From: Piscicoccus intestinalis NBRC 104926
Lineage (GTDB): Bacteria; Actinomycetota; Actinomycetes; Actinomycetales; Dermatophilaceae
Direction: 5' to 3'
NCBI RefSeq assembly: GCF_001515525.1
Contig: NZ_BCNQ01000003.1
Location: 32,568-96,567, forward strand
Length of the DNA stretch: 64,000 nt
Part shown: one piece after another, positions 34,304 through 44,405 of the stretch
Layout of the letters: each line of letters starts with the position of its first letter
Numbering within the stretch: position 1 is the first letter of the stretch
Position numbers and translations under genes: made by a program
The notes under the pieces: generated by a model
What the model was told of the DNA's origin: nothing
The model's input: the letters and a program-made list of their open reading frames with translations, nothing else
Databases searched by the model: none

Positions 34304-35278
34304 ATGGCGCATGACGAGGATCACCCCCTGCCGGAGGTCGACTCCGTCGTTCGGCGTGGCGGCCACACGGGACCGGTGCGCGGGCCGCAGGACGTCGGCC
34401 CGGGCGAGGCCGCGCCGCCCGGGCCCCGGGGGGCGTGGGGGTCGTCTGGGTCGTCGACTTCGTCGGGGTCGTCGGGGTCGTCGGGGTCGTCGGGGTCTTC
34501 GGGGGCGTCGGGGTGGCCGGGTGGCGCGGCCGGCGGCCGGAGACCGTCGCGAGGGCACCGCGCCCGCCGGACCCTGGGAGGCCTCGCGGTCGCGGCGGCA
34601 GCGCTGGTGGGGGTGGCCTACGTCGCCGCCGACAGCAGCGGAGCGAGCCAGTCGCAGACGATCGACGCGCCGGGGGCCATCGAGCTCGACGTGCGTGGCG
34701 TCGACGACCTGCGGCTCGTCGCGGGCGATCCGGGGCGCCTGGGGGTCGAGGTCGACGAGCGCCTGTTCGGGCGGTGCGACCCGCTGGTGGCGAGCGTCGC
34801 GGACGGCCGGCTCACCGGCTCCCTCGACTGTGGCGGCGCCCCGCTCGGTGGCGCGGACGCATCGATCACCGTGCCCGCCGGCACCCGACTGACCCTGCGG
34901 GTGCACGACGCCGACGCCGACGTCTCCGGCCGGTTCGCGGCCCTGCAGGTCGACTCCGACGGCGGTGACGTGCGCCTCGCCGGCGTCGACGGACCGACCG
35001 CCGTGACGACGGCCGGCGGCGACGTCACCGGCTCCGTGGCGTCGGGAGCCACCCTCGACGTGCGCACCGACCGCGGGGACGTCGAGATCGACGATCTCGG
35101 GTCGGTCGACGCGACGACGATCCGCTCGAGCGGCGGCGACGTCGAGCTGGGAGCCCGGCAGGGCACGTACCGCCTCGACCTGGCCGGCGGCGACGTCGAG
35201 TCCGACGTCGTCAGCGATCCCGGGGCCTCCCGCTCGATCTCGGTGCGCACCGACGACGACGTGCGGCTGCGCGACTGA
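34304..35278 (+). CDS. DUF4097-family beta-repeat membrane protein
   Basis: A 324-residue protein. The N-terminal ~110 residues are cytoplasmic and low-complexity, with a serine/glycine tract encoded by nine-base GTCGTCGGG repeats. One transmembrane helix follows (TLGGLAVAAAALVGVAYVAA). The external part is a right-handed beta-repeat domain with recurring 'GGDV' turns (DSDGGDVRLAGVDG, TTAGGDVTG, RSSGGDVELG, LAGGDVESDV), the DUF4097 pattern. Function is unknown; relatives are linked to envelope stress and sigma/anti-sigma loci. AGGAGA precedes the ATG. Confidence 0.8.
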   Translation: MAHDEDHPLPEVDSVVRRGGHTGPVRGPQDVGPGEAAPPGPRGAWGSSGSSTSSGSSGSSGSSGSSGASGWPGGAAGGRRPSRGHRARRTLGGLAVAAAALVGVAYVAADSSGASQSQTIDAPGAIELDVRGVDDLRLVAGDPGRLGVEVDERLFGRCDPLVASVADGRLTGSLDCGGAPLGGADASITVPAGTRLTLRVHDADADVSGRFAALQVDSDGGDVRLAGVDGPTAVTTAGGDVTGSVASGATLDVRTDRGDVEIDDLGSVDATTIRSSGGDVELGARQGTYRLDLAGGDVESDVVSDPGASRSISVRTDDDVRLRD

Positions 35279-35309
35279 ACGGCCGAGCGCCGCGCCTACG
35301 CTGGCCACC

Positions 35310-36380
35310 ATGCCCGCCGAACCGGCCGACCCCAGCCAGACCGACCAGCCGATCGAGCCGATCGATGCCCTGCGCCGCATCGCGTTTCTCATGGAGCGCA
35401 CCCGCGGCCAGACCCGCCGCATCGAGGCCTTCCGCAAGGCGGCCGCGACCGTCGTGCGCACCGGCCGCGACGAGTTGGCCCGGCGCGCGGAGGCGGGCAC
35501 GCTGACCGAGCTGCCCGCGATCGGCAAGAGCACCGCCACGGTCATCACGCAGGCCCTCGCGGGCCGGCGGCCCGACTACCTGCTCGACCTCGAACGCTCC
35601 GGCGCGGCAGGGCCGCTCGTCGACGGCGGGGAGCGGCTCGCGGCCCGGCTGCGCGGCGACCTGCACTCCCACTCCAACTGGTCCGACGGCGGCTCCCCGA
35701 TCGAGGAGATGGTCGCGACCGCGATGGAGCTGGGCCGCGAGTACCTCGCGCTGACCGACCACTCCCGCGGCCTGCGGGTCGCCAACGGGCTCTCGGAGGA
35801 GCGGCTCGTGCGTCAGCTCGGGGTCGTCGACGCCATCAACGGCCACCTGCAGGGCCAGGGCTTCACGCTGCTGCGCGGCATCGAGGTCGACATCCTCGAC
35901 GACGGCTCGCTCGACCAGGAGCCGGAGCTGCTGGAGCGCCTCGACGTCGTCGTCGCCTCGGTGCACTCCAAGCTGCGCAGCCCCGCGGACGTCATGACCG
36001 CCCGCATGCTCGGCGCGGTGCGCAACCCGCGCACCAACGTGCTCGGCCACTGCACGGGACGGCTCGTCGAGGGCGGCCGCGGCACCCGCCCGCCGAGCAG
36101 TTTCGACGCCCGGGCCGTGTTCGAGGCGTGCGCGGAGCACGACGTGGCGGTGGAGATCAACTCCCGCCCCGAGCGCTGCGACCCGCCCGACGAGCTCATC
36201 ACGCTGGCGCTCGAGACCGGCTGCCTGTTCAGCATCGACACCGACTCCCACGCCCCGGGTCAGCTCGACTTCCTCGCCTACGGCGCCGCGCGCGCCCAGC
36301 GCCTGGGGGTGCCCGCCGAGCGCATCGTCACCACCTGGGAGCGCGACCGCCTCCTGGAGTGGGCCGCACAACGCCCCTGA
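35310..36380 (+). CDS. PHP-domain phosphoesterase with helix-hairpin-helix N-terminus
   Basis: A 356-residue protein. The first ~100 residues resemble the DNA-polymerase-X-type helix-hairpin-helix (RIEAFRKAAATV, LTELPAIGKSTATVI). The rest is a PHP metal-dependent phosphoesterase domain: GDLHSHSNWSDG, ALTDHSRGL, RGIEVDIL, VVASVHS, GHCTGR, EINSRPER and IDTDSHAPGQ supply the expected His/Asp/Glu metal ligands. This is the C-terminal architecture of bacterial PolX without its polymerase domain. A role in DNA 3'-end processing or phosphate-ester hydrolysis is inferred. Confidence 0.88.
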   Translation: MPAEPADPSQTDQPIEPIDALRRIAFLMERTRGQTRRIEAFRKAAATVVRTGRDELARRAEAGTLTELPAIGKSTATVITQALAGRRPDYLLDLERSGAAGPLVDGGERLAARLRGDLHSHSNWSDGGSPIEEMVATAMELGREYLALTDHSRGLRVANGLSEERLVRQLGVVDAINGHLQGQGFTLLRGIEVDILDDGSLDQEPELLERLDVVVASVHSKLRSPADVMTARMLGAVRNPRTNVLGHCTGRLVEGGRGTRPPSSFDARAVFEACAEHDVAVEINSRPERCDPPDELITLALETGCLFSIDTDSHAPGQLDFLAYGAARAQRLGVPAERIVTTWERDRLLEWAAQRP

Positions 36381-36497
36381 CCCGCCCAACGACCCCGCCC
36401 AACGATCCAGCGCCCCTGACCCGCCCAACGACCCCGCCCAACGACCCGGCCCAACGACCCGGCCCAACGACCCGGCCCAACGACCCGGCCCCACGAC
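36378..36497. repeat. Tandem 13-bp repeats after the PHP gene
   Basis: Units of CGACCCGGCCCAA begin at 36442, 36455, 36468 and 36481, with degenerate CGCCCAACGACCC copies before them. Confidence 0.85.
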
Positions 36498-36500
36498 CCT

Positions 36501-36566
36501 GAGAACTGCGCTTCACGGTCACAACTGCTGTCCGTGCCGCAGTCGCGACCGTGAAGCGCAGTTCTC
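36501..36566. repeat. Palindromic repeat family II, copy A
   Basis: GAGAACTGCGCTTCACGGTC (36501-36520) is perfectly complementary to 36547-36566. The central 26 bases match, in reverse complement, the centre of the element at 52247-52324. The outer sequence GACCCTGAGAACTGCG is shared exactly by both. Confidence 0.85.
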
Positions 36567-36643
36567 ACCGACTCCTGCGGCGGGCCGCCCCTGGGGTGGG
36601 GCCGGCCGCTGGCCGCCTCCGTGGACAGAGCGCGGGGGCCGTT

Positions 36644-36673
36644 TTGGCGTTGGAGGCAGGCGTGTCCTATGCT
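36644..36673 (+). promoter_or_regulatory. Probable promoter of the tRNA cluster
   Basis: TTGGCG (36644-36649) and TATGCT (36668-36673) are separated by 18 bp and lie 78 bp before the first tRNA. Confidence 0.5.
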
Positions 36674-36751
36674 TTCGGATGTCCTCGAGGGATCCGAGCT
36701 GCTGCTGGTCGTGAGTGCGCAGGCGGCGAGGGCCTGAGAGTGACATGTCAG

Positions 36752-36824
36752 GTCCCCATCGTCTAGCGGCCTAGGACCCCGCCCTTTCACGGCGGTAGCA
36801 CGGGTTCGAATCCCGTTGGGGATA
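36752..36824 (+). tRNA. tRNA-Glu (UUC)
   Basis: A complete cloverleaf: acceptor GTCCCCA/TGGGGAT with the G1-U72 pair usual in actinobacterial tRNA-Glu, anticodon stem CCGCC/GGCGG with loop CTTTCAC (anticodon UUC), and T-arm containing GGGTTCGAATCCC. CCA is not encoded. First of three tRNAs on this transcript. Confidence 0.96.
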
Positions 36825-36841
36825 CGCATTACCTCACACGA

Positions 36842-36915
36842 GGCCCCGTAGCGCAGTTGGTTAGCGCGCCGCCCTGTCACGGCGGAGGTCGCCGGTTCGA
36901 GCCCGGTCGGGGTCG
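36842..36915 (+). tRNA. tRNA-Asp (GUC)
   Basis: Acceptor GGCCCCG/CGGGGTC, anticodon stem CCGCC/GGCGG with loop CTGTCAC (anticodon GUC), T-loop GGTTCGAGCCC and discriminator G73, the expected Asp identity element. It lies 17 bp after tRNA-Glu. Confidence 0.96.
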
Positions 36916-36928
36916 CTCTGCTTGTCAG

Positions 36929-37002
36929 GGCCAGGTAGCTCAGTTGGTACGAGCGTCCGACTGAAAATCGGAAGGTCGGCGGTTCGACCCCGCCCCTGGC
37001 CA
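36929..37002 (+). tRNA. tRNA-Phe (GAA)
   Basis: Acceptor GGCCAGG/CCTGGCC, anticodon stem TCCGA/TCGGA with loop CTGAAAA (anticodon GAA) and a GGTTCGACCCC T-arm. It lies 13 bp after tRNA-Asp and is followed by a terminator. Confidence 0.95.
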
Positions 37003-37007
37003 CCGCG

Positions 37008-37044
37008 AAGAGCCCCATGTCAGCCCCGCTGGCCTGGGGCTCTT
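37008..37044 (+). terminator. Terminator of the tRNA cluster
   Basis: AAGAGCCCCA (37008-37017) pairs with TGGGGCTCTT (37035-37044). Confidence 0.8.
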
Positions 37045-37104
37045 GCGTGTGTCGGGGCTGATGCGTCGCGCAGGCATGCATTCCAGACTGCACAGATTCG
37101 TTGG

Positions 37105-37219
37105 TGGTGACCCCTCGACGCCTGCCGAGCGGTCAATCCGGGTTGGGCGTCGCAGTCTGAGGCCGTGACCAGCGGTGTTGCGCGGCCCGCCGGAGTGACC
37201 GCTCGCGAGCGGTCACTGC
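37105..37219 (-). repeat. Dispersed repeat family I, copy 1 (reverse orientation)
   Basis: Read on the minus strand it begins CAGTGACCGCTCGCGAGCGG, continues through CGCGCAACACCGCTGGTCAC, and ends in TTGACCGCTCGG and GGGGTCACC. It matches the copies at 45255-45376 and 46807-46926 along its length, with conserved self-complementary ends. Confidence 0.8.
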
Positions 37220-37243
37220 ACACACTGTCGTGAACAGTTCTGC

Positions 37244-37960
37244 TCAGAGCAACGAGCGCGCGATGACCGTGACACTGGCGAGGGCGCAGAACGCGAGCAC
37301 GAACCGGCGCAGGCGGGCCTGGTCGAGGCGGGCCCGCGCCGGGGCGCCCGCGACGAGGCCGAGCACGACGAAGGGCAGCCAGGTCAGACCCGCGAGCAGC
37401 TGCTCCCGGGTGAACTGCCCACCGAGCACGAGCCCGGTCACGGCCATCGTCGAGCCGGCGACAAAAAAGGTCGCCATCGTCGAGCGCAGCCGCACCGGCG
37501 GGCTGTGTTGCAGCACGAGCGCGAGGAACGGCCCCCCGATCGTGGCGGCGGTGCCGGCGACCCCGCCGATCGCGCCCGCCGCGGCCGCAGCGGCGCGGGT
37601 GGGACGGACCCGCGGGCTCCACACGGAGGCGGCGACCGTCGCCAGCACGAGAACACCCACCGTCGCGGCGATCGCCCGGGTGGACACGAGCGCGACGATC
37701 GCCACGCCCAGCGGCGTGGCAACCGCACGCGCCGGCAGGGCCCACGCGAGGGCGCGCCAGTCGATGTCGCGGGGGAGCGTGGCGAGCTGGATCGTCGGCA
37801 GCGTGAGGCTGGGGATGAGCAGCGCCCCCGGCATGAGCCCCGGCTCCCCGAGAACGACGAACGGCGCCGCGACGACCGCCATCCCGAAGGAGATGGACGA
37901 CTGAACGAACGCGCCCGCGGCCACCGCGAGGCCCAGCAGGAGCACCGTCGTCCAGTCCAC
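37244..37960 (-). CDS. TauE/SafE-family sulfite/organic-anion exporter
   Basis: A 238-residue membrane protein with about eight hydrophobic segments. The N-terminal repeat has AAGAFVQSSISFGMAVVAAPFVVL and the second half GAIGGVAGTAATIGGPFLALVL, the paired G/S-rich signatures of the TauE/SafE (DUF81) family. Substrate is inferred only from the family (sulfite, sulfoacetate or similar anions). GTG 37960 is chosen because AGGATCG lies just before it; the in-frame codon at 38017 adds a hydrophilic leader without support. It is divergent from glyA. Confidence 0.88.
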   Translation of the reverse strand: MDWTTVLLLGLAVAAGAFVQSSISFGMAVVAAPFVVLGEPGLMPGALLIPSLTLPTIQLATLPRDIDWRALAWALPARAVATPLGVAIVALVSTRAIAATVGVLVLATVAASVWSPRVRPTRAAAAAAGAIGGVAGTAATIGGPFLALVLQHSPPVRLRSTMATFFVAGSTMAVTGLVLGGQFTREQLLAGLTWLPFVVLGLVAGAPARARLDQARLRRFVLAFCALASVTVIARSLL

Positions 37961-38039
37961 CGCTCGATCCTGACCGTCGGTCGGGTCGCCTGCAAGCGGC
38001 CTCGAGCGAGCGCGCACGGCCGCGCTCGAACCCGGCGAC

Positions 38040-38080
38040 GTGTGATCTGCGGGCGGGGGTTCGCCCGGCGGTGTGATCTG
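38040..38080 (+). promoter_or_regulatory. Direct repeat with central hairpin upstream of glyA
   Basis: GTGTGATCTG occurs at 38040-38049 and 38071-38080, flanking a CGGGCG/CGCCCG hairpin (38050-38067). It lies 15 bp before the glyA ATG and could be a control site or attenuator. No glycine-riboswitch pattern is seen. Confidence 0.4.
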
Positions 38081-38094
38081 ACAGACTGCCGCCC

Positions 38095-39372
38095 ATGAAC
38101 CTCCTCAATCAGTCCCTGGCCGAGGTGGACCCGGAGATCGCCGCCGCGCTCGACGCCGAGCGGGACCGGCAGGAGTCCACCCTGGAGATGATCGCGTCGG
38201 AGAACTTCGCTCCCGTGGCCGTCATGAGCGCACAGGGTTCTGTGGCGACGAACAAGTACGCCGAGGGGTATCCCGGTCGGCGCTACTACGGCGGCTGCGA
38301 GCACGTCGACGTCGCCGAGAAGCTCGCGATCGACCGGCTCAAGGAGCTGTTCGGGTCGCAGTACGCCAACGTGCAGCCGCACTCGGGCGCCCAGGCCAAC
38401 ACGGCGGTCTTCTTCGCGCTGCTGCAGCCGGGTGACAAGATCCTCGGGCTCGACCTCGCGCACGGTGGGCACCTCACCCACGGCATGCGGATCAACTACA
38501 GCGGCAAGATGTTCGAGGTTCACCCGTACCACGTCGACGAGCAGGGCCTGGTCGACATGGACGAGGTCGCCGCCCTGGCCCGCGAGCACCAGCCGAAGAT
38601 GATCATCGCCGGCTGGTCGGCCTACCCGCGCCAGCTCGACTTCGAGCGGTTCCGGCAGATCGCCGACGAGGTCGGCGCCTACCTCATGGTCGACATGGCG
38701 CACTTCGCCGGCCTCGTCGCCGCCGGGCTGCACCCCAACCCCGTGCCGCACGCACACATCACGACGAGCACCACGCACAAGACCCTCGGCGGTCCGCGCG
38801 GCGGCGTCATCCTCACCAACGACCCCGAGCTGTCGAAGAAGATCAACTCCGCGGTCTTCCCCGGCATGCAGGGCGGCCCGCTCGAGCACGTCATCGCCGC
38901 CAAGGCCGTCAGCTTCAAGGTCGCGATGGGCGAGGAGTTCAAGGACCGGCAGAAGCGCACCCTCGAGGGCGCGAAGATCCTCGCGGACCGGCTCCTCAAG
39001 CCCGACCTGACGGAGGCGGGCATCAGCGTGCTCTCCGGCGGCACCGACGTGCACCTCGTGCTCGTCGACCTCGCCAAGAGCGAGCTCGACGGCAAGCAGG
39101 CCGAGGACCGGCTCCACCAGGTCGGCATCACCGTCAACCGCAACGCGGTGCCCAACGACCCGCGACCGCCGATGGTCACCTCCGGCCTGCGGGTCGGCAC
39201 GCCGGCCCTGGCCACGCGCGGCTTCGGACCGGACGAGTTCGCGCAGGTCGCCGACATCATCGCCGAGGCGCTCGCGCCCGACTTCGACGACGACAAGGCG
39301 GCGCAGCTGCGCTCCCGCGTCGAGGAACTCGCCCGCAAGTTCCCGCTCTACCCGAGCCTGACCAGCTCCTGA
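38095..39372 (+). CDS. glyA: Serine hydroxymethyltransferase
   Basis: Pyridoxal-phosphate enzyme interconverting serine plus tetrahydrofolate with glycine plus 5,10-methylene-tetrahydrofolate; it supplies one-carbon units for the purine pathway found earlier in the window. The 425-residue product is the usual length. [53 protein letters not shown] and the PLP-lysine motif [15 protein letters not shown] are all present, as is [14 protein letters not shown] near the end. It is followed by a clear terminator. Confidence 0.97.
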   Translation: MNLLNQSLAEVDPEIAAALDAERDRQESTLEMIASENFAPVAVMSAQGSVATNKYAEGYPGRRYYGGCEHVDVAEKLAIDRLKELFGSQYANVQPHSGAQANTAVFFALLQPGDKILGLDLAHGGHLTHGMRINYSGKMFEVHPYHVDEQGLVDMDEVAALAREHQPKMIIAGWSAYPRQLDFERFRQIADEVGAYLMVDMAHFAGLVAAGLHPNPVPHAHITTSTTHKTLGGPRGGVILTNDPELSKKINSAVFPGMQGGPLEHVIAAKAVSFKVAMGEEFKDRQKRTLEGAKILADRLLKPDLTEAGISVLSGGTDVHLVLVDLAKSELDGKQAEDRLHQVGITVNRNAVPNDPRPPMVTSGLRVGTPALATRGFGPDEFAQVADIIAEALAPDFDDDKAAQLRSRVEELARKFPLYPSLTSS

Positions 39373-39443
39373 CCCGAGTTCTCAGCAAGCGTTGCGCTCA
39401 CCGGGCGTATCGTCGCCCAGCGCCCGCTCCACGACGGGCCACG

Positions 39444-39473
39444 ACGGGCCTCCCAACCCCTCGGGAGGCCCGT
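39444..39473 (+). terminator. Terminator after glyA
   Basis: ACGGGCCTCCC (39444-39454) pairs with GGGAGGCCCGT (39463-39473), followed by TCGT. Confidence 0.8.
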
Positions 39474-39561
39474 TCGTACGCCCGCCTCCGCGCCGCCTCC
39501 CGGCTGCCTGACCGCACCCCTGCCTGCGCAGCCTGTCGGTGGCCCGGTGCAGGATGAGCCC

Positions 39562-40611
<1,050 letters not shown>

Positions 40612-40671
40612 GCGGGGCTGAGCCGGTCACACCCTGGTCGGCCCGGTCGGCGGAGTCGAGCAGGGGGTGTC

Positions 40672-42012
40672 ATGAGGTTCAGGCGCATGATGCAGCGGGC
40701 GCTGCTGCGTCCGGTGCGCGCCGTGCCCTTGGCGTTCCTGGCCGTCATCGTGATCGGCACCCTGCTGCTCATGCTGCCGATCGCCCACCCTGGCGAGGTG
40801 CGCCCGCTCGCGGCGGCGTTCACCGCCGTCTCAGCGACGTGCATCACCGGGCTGGCCGTGGTCGACACCGCCACGTACTGGACCCCGTTCGGGCAGATCG
40901 TCATCGTGCTGCTCACCCAGATGGGCGGGTTCGGCATCATGTCGGCGGCCACCCTGTTGGCGCTGCTCGTGCGCGGCAAACTCGACCTCTCCGGCTCCCT
41001 CGCGGCGCAGACCGAGCGGCAGGCCGCCACGCTCGGCGAGGTGCGCCGCGTGTTGGTGCGCATCGGCCTGCTGATGTTCGTCTGCGAGGCGGTCGTCGCG
41101 GTCGTCCTCACGGGTGAGTTCCTGCGCCGCGGGCTGGGCTTCTTCGCCGCGCTGGGCCACGGCATCTTCTTCGCCTGCATGGCGTTCACGAACGCCGGGT
41201 TCTCGATCAAGACCGACTCCCTCATGCCGTACGTGGCCGACGCGATCATCGTGTGGCCGATGTTCGCGGCGGTCTTCATCGGCAGCCTCGGCTATCCGGT
41301 GATCTTCGAGCTGCGGGAGAAGTGGCGCCGACCGGGCCACTGGTCGGTGCACACCCGCATCACGTTCTGGGGGTGGCTGCTGCTGGCCGCCATCGGCTTC
41401 GTGACGTTCATCGCCTTCGAGTGGACCAACCCCGACACCCTCGGTCCGATGTCGGTCGCCACGAAGATCAACGCGGCGACGGCGGGGGCGATCATGCCGC
41501 GCTCGGGCGGCTTCAACGCCGTCGACTACGCGCACATCAACGACGAGACGGTCATCGTCACGATCGTGCTCATGTTCATCGGAGGCGGTTCGGCCGGCAC
41601 CTCCGGCGGACTGAAGGTCTCGACGTTCTTCCTGCTCGGGTTCGTCATCCTCTCCGAGATCCGCGGCGAGCCGGAGGTGACGATCGCGCACCGCCGGATC
41701 GGCAACGAGGTGCAGCGGCAGGCGCTGACGGTGGCGCTGCTGTCGATCGGGGCGGTGACCGTCGGCACGATCGCGCTCGTCATGACCACCGAGCTGCCGC
41801 TGCAGGCCGTGGTGTTCGACGTCGTCTCCGCGTTCGGAACCGTGGGCCTGTCGCTGGGAATCACCCCCCAACTCGGTGCCGAAGGGCAGATCCTGCTCAT
41901 GGGGCTGATGTTCGTCGGTCGTGTCGGCACGGTGACCGTGGCCTCGGCGCTGGCCTTGCGCGCCCGGCGTCGCCACTACAGCCTTCCCGAGGAGCGTCCG
42001 ATTGTCGGGTGA
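40672..42012 (+). CDS. ktrB: KtrB/TrkH-type potassium channel subunit, first copy
   Basis: A 446-residue potassium-translocating subunit with eight membrane helices and four pore loops. The selectivity-filter segments are TCITGL, TNAGFS, SGGFNAVD and FGTVGLS. It lacks the N-terminal extra helices of TrkH proper, so KtrB is the better name. It starts a compact ktrB-ktrB-ktrA group: the next gene begins inside its last codons (TTG 42002, stop 42010-42012). Confidence 0.92.
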   Translation: MRFRRMMQRALLRPVRAVPLAFLAVIVIGTLLLMLPIAHPGEVRPLAAAFTAVSATCITGLAVVDTATYWTPFGQIVIVLLTQMGGFGIMSAATLLALLVRGKLDLSGSLAAQTERQAATLGEVRRVLVRIGLLMFVCEAVVAVVLTGEFLRRGLGFFAALGHGIFFACMAFTNAGFSIKTDSLMPYVADAIIVWPMFAAVFIGSLGYPVIFELREKWRRPGHWSVHTRITFWGWLLLAAIGFVTFIAFEWTNPDTLGPMSVATKINAATAGAIMPRSGGFNAVDYAHINDETVIVTIVLMFIGGGSAGTSGGLKVSTFFLLGFVILSEIRGEPEVTIAHRRIGNEVQRQALTVALLSIGAVTVGTIALVMTTELPLQAVVFDVVSAFGTVGLSLGITPQLGAEGQILLMGLMFVGRVGTVTVASALALRARRRHYSLPEERPIVG

Positions 42013-43432
42013 CCAGGAGCCCACGAGGGCGCCGGAAGACCGGCTCGCGACCGCGAGCAGGGCGCCTGGGGAGCGCCGTCGACCGGCCGATCTCGGCGAT
42101 TTCCTCGCGGCCCACCTCGCTCACCCGGTGCGATTGGTGCCGTTGGCCTTTCTCGGCGCGATCGCCGTCGGCACCGGTCTCTTGTGCCTACCGGCCGCGC
42201 ACGCCCCGGGCCGAGTCGACGTGCTGGCGGCCGCCTTCACCACGGTCTCCGCGGTGTGTGTGACGGGCCTGACGACGGTCGATACCGCGACCTACTGGAC
42301 GCCGCTGGGGCAGGTCATCATCATGCTGCTCATTCAGATCGGCGGCCTGGGGATCATGACGCTGGCGACCCTGCTCAGCCTCGCGATGCGCGGGCGGCTG
42401 GGGCTGCGCCAGCTCGACCTCGTGCGGGCCGAGACCAGCGCGGTCAGCGGCGGTGATGTCCGAGACATCCTGCGTCGCATCATCGCCGCGGTGGCCGTGG
42501 CCGAACTGCTGTTCGCCGCCGTGCTCACGGCGCGGTTCCGCGCGGCCTACGACGACAACCTCGGCGCCGCCGCCTGGCACGGACTCTTCCATTCGATCTC
42601 GGCCTTCAACAACGCCGGCTTCGCCTTGTACTCCGACAACCTCGTGGGTTTCGTCGGTGACGCCTGGATCTGCTGGCCGATCAGCCTGGCCATCATCGCC
42701 GGCGGCATCGGCTACCCCGTCTTCCTGGAACTGCTGCACGCCTGGCGGTGGCCTCGACTGTGGAGCGTGCACACCCGGGTCACCGTCGGCGGCACGGCCG
42801 CGCTGCTGGTCGGCGGCACCGTGGCCTACCTCGGGTTCGAGTGGACCAATCCCGGCACGTTCGGCCCGCTGTCGGTGTGGGAGAAGCTGGTGGCGGCCAC
42901 CACCGCCTCCACGGTGGCCCGCACGGCGGGCTTCAACTCCGTCGACTACGGCCAGATGACCTCGGCGATGATCGTCATCACGATCGTGCTCATGTTCATC
43001 GGAGGCGGGTCGGCCGGCACCGCCGGCGGCATCAAGGTGACCACGTTCGTGCTGCTCGGGTTCGTCATCCTGGCCGAGGTGCGCGGTGACCGCGACGTGC
43101 TCGTCGGCCGCCGCCGGGTGGACACGAGCACGCAGCGCCAGGCGCTTGCGGTCGCGCTGCTCGCCGTCGGGGCGGTGATGGCCGGCACCGTCGTGCTCGT
43201 CGCGGTCACCGGTCTGCCGCTGGACCGCGTGGCCTTCGAGGCGGTGTCGGCGTTCGCGACCGTGGGGCTGTCGACCGGCATCACCCCGCACCTGGCGCCA
43301 CCGGCTCAGATCGTGCTCATGCTGCTCATGTTCATCGGCCGGGTCGGCACGATCACAGTGGCCTCGGCCCTCGCCCTGCGGCAACGCGAGCGGCGGTACC
43401 GGTATCCCACGGAACGGGCCATCGTGGGGTGA
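42002..43432 (+). CDS. ktrB: KtrB/TrkH-type potassium channel subunit, second copy
   Basis: A 476-residue paralogue of the preceding protein with the same four filter loops (VCVTGL, NNAGFA, TAGFNSVD, FATVGLS). Helices and loops align along the whole length, so this is a tandem duplication that has diverged. It carries a 40-residue charged N-terminal extension. The start is TTG 42002 with GAGGAG just upstream, overlapping the first copy by 11 bases; a GTG at 42129 is less likely because it would cut away the extension and the ribosome site. Confidence 0.9.
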   Translation: MSGDQEPTRAPEDRLATASRAPGERRRPADLGDFLAAHLAHPVRLVPLAFLGAIAVGTGLLCLPAAHAPGRVDVLAAAFTTVSAVCVTGLTTVDTATYWTPLGQVIIMLLIQIGGLGIMTLATLLSLAMRGRLGLRQLDLVRAETSAVSGGDVRDILRRIIAAVAVAELLFAAVLTARFRAAYDDNLGAAAWHGLFHSISAFNNAGFALYSDNLVGFVGDAWICWPISLAIIAGGIGYPVFLELLHAWRWPRLWSVHTRVTVGGTAALLVGGTVAYLGFEWTNPGTFGPLSVWEKLVAATTASTVARTAGFNSVDYGQMTSAMIVITIVLMFIGGGSAGTAGGIKVTTFVLLGFVILAEVRGDRDVLVGRRRVDTSTQRQALAVALLAVGAVMAGTVVLVAVTGLPLDRVAFEAVSAFATVGLSTGITPHLAPPAQIVLMLLMFIGRVGTITVASALALRQRERRYRYPTERAIVG

Positions 43433-43529
43433 CCATGGGACCGACGCCTGGGTCGGACCGGGCTGTCGGGCATAGCATCAGCGCTCGAATCGTCGGGGCA
43501 CGTCGGGGCAGCACAGCAGGAGGCACGGC

Positions 43530-44237
43530 ATGATCGGTAGGCGGGGCACGCGCAAGGAGCCCGAGTCGATCCTCGTCATCGGCCTGGGCCGGTTCGGGTC
43601 GGCCGTGGCGTTGGCGCTCGTGGAGATGGGCAAGGACGTCATGGCCATCGACGAGAACGCCGAGCTCGTGCAGCGCTACTCCGCCGAGCTGACTCACGTC
43701 GTGCAGGCCGACACCACCGACGAGGAGGCGCTGCGGCAGCTCGGGGTCTCCTCCTTCGACCGGGCCGTCGTCGCGATCGGGGCCGACATCGAGGCCAGCG
43801 TGCTCACGGTGCTGGCGCTCTCGGAGGCGGGCATCGAGGAGATCTGGGCCAAGGCGATCACCGCCAAGCACGGCAAGATCCTCGAGCGGGTCGGCGCCGA
43901 TCACGTCGTCTACCCCGAGCGGGCGATGGGGCAGAAGATCGCCCACCAGATCGTCGGCTCGCTGGAGGACTACCTGTCGTTCGAGGGCTACGCGCTCGCA
44001 CGCATCAAGGCGCCGACGCTGCTGTGGGGCGTGCCGCTGGGCAAGTCCGATCTGCGGGCCCGGCACCGCGTGACGGTCGTCGCCATCAAGGAGCCGGAGG
44101 GGCGCTACACGTACGCCGACCTGGAGACGATCCCGCACCAGGGCGACGAACTCATCGTCTCCGGCACCGTCAAGGCCATCGAGAAGTTCAGTCTGCTGCC
44201 GCACGAGAAGGGCTCGCTGGAGACGTACGAGACGTGA
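43530..44237 (+). CDS. ktrA: KtrA/TrkA regulatory (RCK) subunit
   Basis: A 235-residue cytoplasmic gating subunit. RCK-N Rossmann domain: ILVIGLGRFGSAVALALVEMG (GxGxxG nucleotide loop), MAIDENAELVQ and THVVQADTTDEEALRQLG. RCK-C domain from about residue 140. It binds ATP/ADP or NAD(H) and opens the KtrB channel. GGAGG precedes the ATG. One gating subunit for two channel paralogues implies it serves both. Confidence 0.94.
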   Translation: MIGRRGTRKEPESILVIGLGRFGSAVALALVEMGKDVMAIDENAELVQRYSAELTHVVQADTTDEEALRQLGVSSFDRAVVAIGADIEASVLTVLALSEAGIEEIWAKAITAKHGKILERVGADHVVYPERAMGQKIAHQIVGSLEDYLSFEGYALARIKAPTLLWGVPLGKSDLRARHRVTVVAIKEPEGRYTYADLETIPHQGDELIVSGTVKAIEKFSLLPHEKGSLETYET

Positions 44238-44405
44238 GCCCGTCCGGCCCGTCCGGCCCGTCCGGTCCGACCCGCCCGTCCAGCCCGTCCGCTGCCCGGC
44301 GGCGGGGGCGTCCCGACTCCGCGACACCGGCCGCGCGCTGCCTCGTCGCTCAGCGTTCACCGGCCGCACCCCCGCGATGGTCAGGCCCCACCGCCGCGGT
44401 GGGTC

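Noticed and set aside
36551..36766. 71-codon frame between the PHP gene and the tRNAs
   Set aside because: It begins inside a palindrome and runs into tRNA-Glu, with no ribosome site or recognisable protein.
37961..38094. Glycine or THF riboswitch before glyA
   Set aside because: The 134-bp space lacks conserved riboswitch helices; only a small hairpin and direct repeats are seen.
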